Below, piece by piece: positions 1-5,278 of a stretch of DNA of 7,148 nt. The position numbers and the translations under genes were made by a program. The notes under the pieces are model-generated. The model did not search any database, was not told where the DNA came from, and saw only the letters and a list, made by a program, of their open reading frames with translations. Every line of letters begins with the position of its first letter. The stretch's first letter is position 1. Source of the stretch: Phycisphaerales bacterium (GTDB lineage: Bacteria > Planctomycetota > Phycisphaerae > Phycisphaerales > UBA1924); contig JARGNC010000130.1 in NCBI GenBank assembly GCA_029212425.1, positions 1 to 7,148 of the forward strand, given 5' to 3'.

Positions 1-207
1 TTCTTTGAGTCCCCAGGTTTGGTGAGGGCCGAAGGAGTCGAACTTGCGTTGGACGACGCGTGCGCCGTATTGCTCCGCAATTTCTGTTGTGCGATCGGTT
101 GAGTAGGAATCGAAGACGACGACATCGTCGCACCACTTGAGACTCTCGAGTGCGCCTGGGAGGTTCTGTTCTTCGTTGAGGGTCATGATCATGACGGACA
201 CGCTCAT
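1..207 (-). CDS. Glycosyltransferase family 2, N-terminal part (cut by left edge)
   Basis: This is the first 69 codons of a family 2 (GT-A fold) glycosyltransferase; the rest lies beyond the left edge. The visible part opens with a beta strand and the motif TLNEEQNL (residues 9-16), followed by FDSYSTDRT (32-40), the usual DSGSTD-type nucleotide-sugar binding loop with Tyr in place of Gly. The run GARVVQRKF (48-56) is typical of the WaaE-like beta-1,4-glucosyltransferase group, so a sugar transfer onto a lipid-linked glycan at the inner face of the membrane is likely. Donor and acceptor cannot be told from this fragment. The ATG at 207 is preceded by a good ribosome binding site (GAGGAG, about 8 bases upstream) and overlaps the stop of the upstream acyltransferase as ATGA, so it is probably the last visible member of a leftward operon. 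Family assignment is firm; finer specificity is inference. Confidence 0.9.
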   Translation of the reverse strand, partial: MSVSVMIMTLNEEQNLPGALESLKWCDDVVVFDSYSTDRTTEIAEQYGARVVQRKFDSFGPHQTWGLKE

Positions 208-815
208 GGTGATGGCTCCTCGGTCTGGTTGGGTTGATCAGTGGTTGGGTGTGAGTCGAGTGCGCGTGGGCCTTTGGGCTTTGCGGGTGATCCGATGCAG
301 ATGGTCCATGCGGGGAGATCGGTGAAGACGCTTGATCGTGCGCCGACAACGACGCCGTCGTTGATGGTGGTTCCGGGCGCGACGAAGACATCCGCTGCGA
401 TCCAGACATCCTCTCCGATGGTGATCGGCATCGGGATCAGGGGGAGGGCGGAGCGTTCGTGGTCGTGGGTCGCGCCGCAGAGGTAGGAGTATTGGCTGAC
501 GGTCGAGCGTGCTCCGATGGTGATCGGCTTGACGCAGTAGCAATCGACATCATCCGCGATCGCGGAGAGTTCGTGCATAACGAGGTTCCATGGCCCCCAG
601 ACTTTGGCGCGTGGATAAACACGCGCGGACTTATGGAGCTTTGCACCAAAGAGGCGGAGGAGGAAGTTGCGCCACGCGTGGAACGGGCGCGGGCTGCAGC
701 GGAAGAGTGTTGCTTGGACGATTCCCCAGAGCACGCGCATCAGCTTGTTTTGCAGACTGTGCGGGCTTGGCGGGGCGGCTTGGCGCGGGCTGGAGTGTTC
801 TTGTGATTGGGTCAT
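204..815 (-). CDS. WcaF-like hexapeptide-repeat acyltransferase, copy 1
   Basis: This 203-residue protein belongs to the left-handed beta-helix acyltransferases and most resembles the WcaF-like colanic acid acetyltransferases, which move an acetyl group from acetyl-CoA to a sugar hydroxyl. Residues 1-23 are a polar, probably disordered leader. Residues 24-60 form the family's helical lead-in ending in LLRLFGAKL. PWNL (75-78) opens the coils, YLCGATHDHE (111-120) carries the expected catalytic His117, EDVWIAAD (135-142) and GTTINDGVVVGARSSV (148-163) are helix coils, and GSPAKP (175-180) is the closing motif. A Pro/Gln/Thr-rich tail follows (about 187-203). The ATG at 815 was chosen because the reading frame upstream of it is Arg/His-rich and antisense to nothing but copy 2, because AAGGGG lies 7 bases before it, and because it overlaps the stop of copy 2 as ATGA. 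Its own stop overlaps the glycosyltransferase start in the same way. The acceptor sugar is unknown. Confidence 0.9.
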   Translation of the reverse strand: MTQSQEHSSPRQAAPPSPHSLQNKLMRVLWGIVQATLFRCSPRPFHAWRNFLLRLFGAKLHKSARVYPRAKVWGPWNLVMHELSAIADDVDCYCVKPITIGARSTVSQYSYLCGATHDHERSALPLIPMPITIGEDVWIAADVFVAPGTTINDGVVVGARSSVFTDLPAWTICIGSPAKPKGPRALDSHPTTDQPNQTEEPSP

Positions 816-1354
816 GCGCCGGCCCCTTGGGTTGCTTCGTCTCTTGCGAAGTACGCGCGTTCTTTGATGGCGCGGGCGGGATGACCGACACAGATGTGCC
901 AGGGTTCGGTGGTGGATTGATCGACGAAGCTGCGTGCGCCGACGACGGTGCCTTGGGAGATGATTGAACCAGGGAGGACGAGGGTGTCGGCGGCGACCCA
1001 CGCGTCGTCCTCAACGCGGATCGGGGCGTTGATGGTTGGGTGGGTTTCGGTTTCTGGATCTCGCATCTGCGTCGTCAGCACGGCGAGCTGGGAGACGACG
1101 CTCCGCGCGCCGAGGTTGATGGGACTGGTGCAATCGAGGATCGCGTGGTCGCCGATGATTGCGAGTTGGTCCATCGAGAGATTCCAAGGGGACGAGATGC
1201 GTGCGCTGCGACGGATCTTGGCTTGGTTATGGATCGAGGCGCCGAAGAAACGGAGGATCTTTCGGCGCAGCGAGTGTGCTGTGTGCGGGGTGAAGCGGAA
1301 GACGAGCGCGCCTCCGAATGACCAGCAGGATTTTTTCCATGAGGGAACACTCAT
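812..1354 (-). CDS. WcaF-like acyltransferase homologue, copy 2, catalytic His replaced
   Basis: This 180-residue left-handed beta-helix protein is related to the acyltransferases on either side and lacks their long polar ends. It shares the lead-in (KILRFFGAS, 32-40), PWNLS (56-60), DDAWVAAD (116-123), GTVVGARSFV (135-144) and the closing GHPARAI (157-163). The striking difference is the active-site loop. Where copy 1 reads LCGATHD and copy 3 reads LCAGTHD, this protein reads LTTQMRD (93-99). Aligned without gaps back from the shared PI (111-112), the catalytic His falls on Arg98 and the Cys on Thr. It may therefore be a non-catalytic partner of the other copies, or an enzyme with altered chemistry; nothing suggests decay, since the frame is intact. 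The ATG at 1354 overlaps the stop of copy 3 (ATGA) and has no clear ribosome binding site of its own, so translation is probably coupled to copy 3. Confidence 0.85.
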   Translation of the reverse strand: MSVPSWKKSCWSFGGALVFRFTPHTAHSLRRKILRFFGASIHNQAKIRRSARISSPWNLSMDQLAIIGDHAILDCTSPINLGARSVVSQLAVLTTQMRDPETETHPTINAPIRVEDDAWVAADTLVLPGSIISQGTVVGARSFVDQSTTEPWHICVGHPARAIKERAYFARDEATQGAGA

Positions 1355-2034
1355 GATGCGGCGTCTGCTGGTTGTGAAGCGTGGGGTTTGGGTTGATCTG
1401 CTTGCTCGGTCATTGGTTGGTTTGGATGATCGACCTGTTTGGCAGGATTCCCCTTCCATGCGGTGGTGGGCTGGGTTGATCTGTAGACGCTGGATCTTGG
1501 ATGGACGATGGTGTGGGGCGCGAGGGTGGTGTCGGGTCCGATGTAGGCATCGAATCCGACGAAGCAGTTGTTCCCAAGCGTGATGGGTGGTCTGAGGAGT
1601 GGGAAGAGGGGGTCGGTCATGTCGTGCGTGCCTGCACAGAGGTGGGCTTTGGAGTCGATGACGCAGTGATCGCCGATGGTGATGGTTCCGAGGGAGTAGA
1701 GGATCGCGTGGTTTGCGACGGAGACATCGTTCCCGAGATGGATGTTCCAGGGGACGACGATGTCGATATCGCGCGCCAGAGCGCATCGTTTGCCTACGGT
1801 GCCTCCGAAGAGTCTCAAAATGGAGGATCGTGCTGGTGGAATGGTGATCCAGAGGGCGCGTCCGAGCGTACCCCAGAGTGCGCGGATGATGCGTTGTTTT
1901 TTGGTCCAGACACTCTTGCGTTTGGGCGCGTGTTCTACCCCGGCTTGCGTCTGTTGGGGTGCTGCTTGGTTGACCGGTTGGTTGACCGGTTGGTCTGCTG
2001 TCTGATCTTGGTTGTTCTTGGTGTCCTGTGTCAC
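1351..2034 (-). CDS. WcaF-like hexapeptide-repeat acyltransferase, copy 3 (first gene of leftward operon)
   Basis: This 227-residue WcaF-like acyltransferase probably acetylates a sugar hydroxyl using acetyl-CoA. Residues 1-40 are a Gln/Pro/Asn-rich, low-complexity leader containing the repeat QPVNQPVNQ (15-23). The family lead-in follows (ALWGTLGRAL, 52-61; ILRLFGGTV, 72-80). PWNIHLGNDV (95-104) and the coil TITIGDHCVIDS (117-128) precede the active-site loop HLCAGTHDMTD (131-141) with catalytic His137. NNCFVGFDAYIGP (155-167) is a further coil and GNPAKQV (195-201) closes the domain, followed by a second polar tail. The GTG start at 2034 is the only good candidate: no ATG lies in frame before the leader, and AGGA sits just upstream. 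The core is as long as usual for the family; the extra length is all in the disordered ends. Substrate not determinable. Confidence 0.88.
   Translation of the reverse strand: MTQDTKNNQDQTADQPVNQPVNQAAPQQTQAGVEHAPKRKSVWTKKQRIIRALWGTLGRALWITIPPARSSILRLFGGTVGKRCALARDIDIVVPWNIHLGNDVSVANHAILYSLGTITIGDHCVIDSKAHLCAGTHDMTDPLFPLLRPPITLGNNCFVGFDAYIGPDTTLAPHTIVHPRSSVYRSTQPTTAWKGNPAKQVDHPNQPMTEQADQPKPHASQPADAAS
1966..1994. repeat. 12-base tandem repeat, 2.4 copies, inside copy 3
   Basis: The unit ttggttgaccgg occurs at 1966-1977 and 1978-1989 and then partially (ttggt) at 1990-1994. It is in frame, so each unit adds four residues, giving QPVNQPVNQ in the low-complexity leader of the acyltransferase. Such a repeat can expand or contract by slippage without breaking the frame. 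Confidence 0.9.
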
Positions 2035-2163
2035 AAGTGTCCTATCGGCAAAGCGGGTTTATCAGCACAGAGACAACGCGGGTGACGGCAAAAAACAGGT
2101 TGGTTTGTAGCAAGGGTCTATTGTACTCGGCGGATACCGCCGAAAGTGATTGATGAGGAACGG
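2035..2163. promoter_or_regulatory. Divergent intergenic region, expected to hold both operon promoters
   Basis: These 129 bases separate the GTG start of the leftward acyltransferase operon from the chosen ATG of the rightward sulfotransferase operon. By position it must carry the leftward promoter and probably the rightward one. I could not find a convincing sigma-70 -35/-10 pair at proper spacing on either strand. The segment includes an A-run (2090-2095), the inverted repeat at 2127-2143 and the sulfotransferase ribosome binding site GAGG (2155-2158). The promoter role is inferred from gene orientation alone. Confidence 0.55.
2127..2143. promoter_or_regulatory. Perfect 7-base inverted repeat (candidate operator or leader hairpin)
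   Basis: The sequence tcggcgg, a 3-base spacer ata, then ccgccga is a perfect inverted repeat with GC-rich arms. It lies 20 bases before the sulfotransferase ATG and just upstream of its ribosome binding site, and about 92 bases upstream of the first acyltransferase start on the other strand. No T-run follows on either strand, so it is not an intrinsic terminator. It could be a binding site for a dimeric regulator or a small 5' leader hairpin affecting sulfotransferase translation. Confidence 0.5.
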
Positions 2164-3069
2164 ATGTCGCTGACCAAGAAGCTTGAAAACCTGACGAAAG
2201 CTTGCCTGCCTCCCAGTGGGGCGCGGTTGGCGAAGCGTATGAGTGTTGGGGTTCGTTATCGGTCTCAGTTGGCTGCGTGCCGGCAAGGGTACGAGCAGTT
2301 CGGGGATCGGTATCCGCAGACGACGCTGTTTGTCGCGGGGCTCCCCAAAAGCGGGACGACCTGGCTCGAGAAAATGCTGGGGTCATACGACGGGTTCCAT
2401 GAGCTGATGATCCCGGAGGTTGCTCGGCACGAGATGCAGACCGGGGGCTCTCATGATTACGATCTGCCTGAGGATTTGTTCACTCGGTTTGACGATGCGT
2501 TGGTGCTGACGAAAATGCATGTGCATGGGTCGCTGCACAATACTCGTCTGCTCAAACAGTCCAATATGCGATATGTGGTGTTGTACCGCGATCTGCGTGA
2601 TGTAGCGGTGAGCAGCTATTTCTATGTGCGGAACACGCCTTGGCATCCGGAGCATGGTCTGTATAAGGATGTGGACATCCACGCGGGGCTGCGTGAGTTC
2701 TCGAAGAAGACCCTTCCTGCGTATGCGGACTGGGTGCGGTCATGGCATGAGAATCGGGACCCTGACAACAGTGTGATTGTCCGATACGAGGATCTGCTCG
2801 AAGATGATGCGGAAGTATTGCGCCGGATCGCGAAGCTGTTTGAGCTTGATGACTCTGACGAGACGATCGAGCGGATCACCGCTGCGAATAGCTTTGGCGC
2901 GATGAGCGGCGGGCGATCGAAGGGAGAATCCAACGAGAGCGCGTTTGCTCGAAAGGGTGTCGCGGGGGATTGGGTGAACCACTTTGATGATGAACTGAAA
3001 GAACTTTACAAAGAAATTATCGGCTCGTTTTTGATCGACTTTGGATACGAGCAATCATTGGACTGGTGA
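2164..3069 (+). CDS. PAPS-dependent sulfotransferase, Sulfotransfer_1 type
   Basis: The 301-residue product has the hallmarks of a sulfotransferase that moves sulfate from PAPS to a hydroxyl or amine; in this setting the acceptor is most likely the glycan or a lipid-linked precursor. The 5'-phosphosulfate loop is LPKSGTTWLEKML (60-72). KMH (117-119) supplies the probable catalytic His. YRDLRDVAVSSYFY (141-154) is the 3'-phosphate binding strand and helix, VRYEDLL (206-212) is a conserved core strand, and FARKGVAGDWVNHF (261-274) is the C-terminal RKGxxGDW PAPS-binding motif. Length is normal for cytosolic SULT-like enzymes, and there is no membrane anchor of the Golgi type. I chose the ATG at 2164 because GAGG lies 5 bases before it; a GTG at 2146 would add six residues but lacks a ribosome binding site and abuts the inverted repeat. 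It is the first gene of the rightward block. The acceptor is unknown. Confidence 0.92.
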   Translation: MSLTKKLENLTKACLPPSGARLAKRMSVGVRYRSQLAACRQGYEQFGDRYPQTTLFVAGLPKSGTTWLEKMLGSYDGFHELMIPEVARHEMQTGGSHDYDLPEDLFTRFDDALVLTKMHVHGSLHNTRLLKQSNMRYVVLYRDLRDVAVSSYFYVRNTPWHPEHGLYKDVDIHAGLREFSKKTLPAYADWVRSWHENRDPDNSVIVRYEDLLEDDAEVLRRIAKLFELDDSDETIERITAANSFGAMSGGRSKGESNESAFARKGVAGDWVNHFDDELKELYKEIIGSFLIDFGYEQSLDW

Positions 3070-3109
3070 TCAGCTTTCACGCAACTTTCATTTTCTTGAC
3101 GGAGCAGCA

Positions 3110-4504
3110 GTGAACGACGCAACAGGAACAACACAACAGAACGACATCCCGACGCGGGTGGTGATTCTGAATCAGTACTATGTCCCCGATGTCGCTTCGA
3201 CCGGTCACCTGTTGCACGAACTCGCGGTCGAGCTTGTCGAGCTTGGGTTTGAGGTCGAGGTGCTGACGGGGCGTCCGAGTTACGGGCCTCCGGAGACTTG
3301 GCAGGATTGTCCGCTCCGCGAGACTGTGGATGGTGTGAAGATCCGTCGGTTGCGGGTCGCTCGGTTCGACAAGAACTTCCTTCCCGGTCGAGCGTTCAAC
3401 TACCTGACCTTTGTGATCCCGATGATCCTGTCGGTGTTGTTTAAGTCACGGAAGGACACGGTGTATCTGTACACAACGAACCCGCCGTTTCTTGGAGGGA
3501 TTGGTTGGTTCGTGTCGTTGTTTCGCAGGCACAACTATGTGACGCTGCTGCATGATGCGCATCCGCAGCTCGGGATCTGGGTAGGAACCTTTAAGAAGGG
3601 TTCGATCATCGAGCGTGTATGGATGGCGATCAATCGACGCAAATACAAGCGGACAAAGGAAGCGATCGTGCTGTGCAGCGCGGCGAAGGAACTGGTGACC
3701 AACACCTATCCGATCAGTCCTGAGCGGATCCATGTGATCCCGAACTGGGCGGACGGCGACGACCTGTTCCCGATTTCAAAGAGCGAATGCGGGATCGCGC
3801 GTGACAACGGGTTCATCGACGACTTTGTGCTGTTGTACTCCGGGAATATGGGGTTGTATTACGACTTTGACACGGTGCTCGAAGCGGCGGCGCTTCTGAA
3901 AGATGAGCCGTTCAAACTGGTGCTCGCGGGCGGGGGTGGCAAGCGGAGCGCGATCGAGAAGTATGTCAAGGAGCGCGGGCTGAACAATGTGGTGATGATG
4001 CCTTACCAGCCGTTCGAGAAACTGAACGAATCGCTCAACTCGTGTGATGCGTCGCTTGTGACAATCGCTGAGGGGATCGAGGGGATCAGTTTCCCAAGCA
4101 AGCTCTACACATCGCTCGCGGTGGGCAAAGCGATTGTTGCGTTGTCGGAAGACTGGTCGGAGCTTCGTCAGATTGTTGAGCACAACAACTGCGGCACATG
4201 GTCCGCGCTTGGAGACAGCGAGGGGCTTGCTGAGAAACTGCGCGGGATGATCCATGACAAGACGATGACCCAAACCATGAGCACCAATGCACGCGAGGTC
4301 TTTGAAAAGGGCTACACGCGGCAGGTGTGTGCCGCGAAGTACGCGGAGGTGTTGAAGCTCGCTGATCCGAGGTTCACGAGTGAAGAAACCGATGCTCGCA
4401 GAGAGCGGCTTGCGAAATGGCTCGCTCGCGGAGCGGCGGTTGTGGACGCGGAATCTCCTGAGGAGATCAACGAAACCGAAACTGTCGGCGGAGAAAGTTC
4501 ATGA
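3110..4504 (+). CDS. Family 4 glycosyltransferase, WcaI-like
   Basis: This 464-residue GT-B retaining glycosyltransferase resembles the WcaI group of colanic-acid-type clusters and should transfer a sugar from a nucleotide donor to a lipid-linked acceptor at the inner membrane face. The N-terminal acceptor domain starts with VVILNQYYVPDVASTGHLL (17-35), followed by a hydrophobic stretch near 99-113 (FVIPMILSVLF) and HDAHPQLG (148-155). The C-terminal donor domain has IPNWADGDDL (210-219), LLYSGNMGLYYDFD (241-254), VLAGGGG (271-277) and the family-typical loop and helix from EGIEGISFPSKLY (321-333) to SLAVGKAIVA (335-344). An acidic tail of about 40 residues (from about 425) goes beyond the usual fold. 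The GTG start at 3110 has GGAG 5 bases upstream; a longer reading from a TTG at 3041 would run 29 bases into the sulfotransferase and is unlikely. Its stop overlaps the next start as ATGA. Donor and acceptor are unknown. Confidence 0.92.
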   Translation: MNDATGTTQQNDIPTRVVILNQYYVPDVASTGHLLHELAVELVELGFEVEVLTGRPSYGPPETWQDCPLRETVDGVKIRRLRVARFDKNFLPGRAFNYLTFVIPMILSVLFKSRKDTVYLYTTNPPFLGGIGWFVSLFRRHNYVTLLHDAHPQLGIWVGTFKKGSIIERVWMAINRRKYKRTKEAIVLCSAAKELVTNTYPISPERIHVIPNWADGDDLFPISKSECGIARDNGFIDDFVLLYSGNMGLYYDFDTVLEAAALLKDEPFKLVLAGGGGKRSAIEKYVKERGLNNVVMMPYQPFEKLNESLNSCDASLVTIAEGIEGISFPSKLYTSLAVGKAIVALSEDWSELRQIVEHNNCGTWSALGDSEGLAEKLRGMIHDKTMTQTMSTNAREVFEKGYTRQVCAAKYAEVLKLADPRFTSEETDARRERLAKWLARGAAVVDAESPEEINETETVGGESS

Positions 4505-5277
4505 GCGAAATCGGAAACGAGAAGCTGAAACTGGTCTTTGTCACAGAGGATGATCCGCTGTATGTGATCCGATTCTTTGAAGTGTTCTTTGATGAGTATC
4601 CCAAAGACGAGATCGAGATCGTCGGTGTGAGCGTGCAAGAAGCGTTCCATGAACCGAAGTGGAAAACCGCGAAACGGATTTTCCGGTTCTATGGGCCGAT
4701 TGATTTCTGTCGATTGCTGGCGCGGTATTTCAAAGTGAAGCTGCGCGGGGATTCGATTGTGAAGCTTGCGAAGGAGAAGGGGCTGCCGATCGTTGTATGC
4801 GGGTCTGTCAATGATCCGGCGTATATCCAGAAGCTCAAGGACTTGGAAGTTGATGTGATCGCGTCGGTCGCTGGGCCTGAGATTTTCAAGAAGGGGATTC
4901 TTGAGGTGCCCAAAGTCCGGTGCATCAATATCCACTCGGGGCGCTTGCCGATCTATCGCGGGATGATGCCCAACTTCTGGCAGCTCTTGCACGGCGAGAA
5001 GCATGCGTGCATCACGGTTCACGAGATGGTCGAGAAACTCGACGCGGGCGGGGTGCTCGATACACTCGAATGGGAACTCAAGGAGCGCGACTCGCTCGAT
5101 CGCGTGATCACGGGAACCAAGCAGGACGGGGCGCGATTGATGATGAAGGTCATCTTGCAGCTCAAGAACGGCGAAGCGGTCTCGACACCTTTGGATATGA
5201 GCAAGAAGAAGTACTTCAGTTTCCCGCAACCCAAAGATGTGAAGCAGTTCCGCAAGCGCGGTCATAGGATGATTTAA
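4501..5277 (+). CDS. Formyltransferase (formyl_transf_N family), probably sugar N-formyltransferase
   Basis: This 258-residue protein belongs to the 10-formyltetrahydrofolate-dependent formyltransferases. After a Rossmann-like N-terminal half, NIHSGRLPIYRGMMPNFW (143-160) contains the catalytic Asn143 and His145 and the folate-binding LPxYRG loop. Further on, CITVHEMVEKLDAGGVL (170-186) supplies the catalytic Asp181, completing the Asn-His-Asp triad. The tail YFSFPQPKD with FRKRGHRMI at the end is typical of stand-alone members. It is too short for methionyl-tRNA formyltransferase, lacking the C-terminal tRNA-binding domain, and the neighbours are glycan genes, so an amino sugar is the likely acceptor (inference). 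No aminotransferase that would make the usual 4-amino sugar is visible. The ATG overlaps the glycosyltransferase stop (ATGA) with GGAG 7 bases upstream. A PurN-like purine enzyme is less likely from context. Confidence 0.87.
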   Translation: MSEIGNEKLKLVFVTEDDPLYVIRFFEVFFDEYPKDEIEIVGVSVQEAFHEPKWKTAKRIFRFYGPIDFCRLLARYFKVKLRGDSIVKLAKEKGLPIVVCGSVNDPAYIQKLKDLEVDVIASVAGPEIFKKGILEVPKVRCINIHSGRLPIYRGMMPNFWQLLHGEKHACITVHEMVEKLDAGGVLDTLEWELKERDSLDRVITGTKQDGARLMMKVILQLKNGEAVSTPLDMSKKKYFSFPQPKDVKQFRKRGHRMI

Positions 5278-5278
5278 C

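Noticed and set aside
816..1001. A 62-codon upstream extension of acyltransferase copy 1
   Set aside because: The extension is Arg/His/Pro-rich, lies wholly within copy 2 in another frame, and the internal ATG at 815 has both a ribosome binding site and the ATGA overlap.
1355..1786. A 144-codon upstream extension of acyltransferase copy 2
   Set aside because: It overlaps copy 3 out of frame and has shadow-like composition; the ATG at 1354 fits the ATGA coupling and family length.
1501..2085. A 194-codon open frame on the plus strand opposite acyltransferase copy 3
   Set aside because: The minus strand has the complete acyltransferase motifs, and the plus-strand frame is an Asp/Gly/Val-rich shadow that also runs into the divergent regulatory region.
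2085..2100. The A-run near 2090-2095 as part of an intrinsic terminator on the minus strand
   Set aside because: No stable GC-rich hairpin directly precedes the corresponding T-run, and no gene ends there.
3041..3109. Earlier TTG start for the family 4 glycosyltransferase
   Set aside because: It would overlap the sulfotransferase end by 29 bases and lacks a convincing ribosome binding site, whereas GTG 3110 has GGAG at good spacing.
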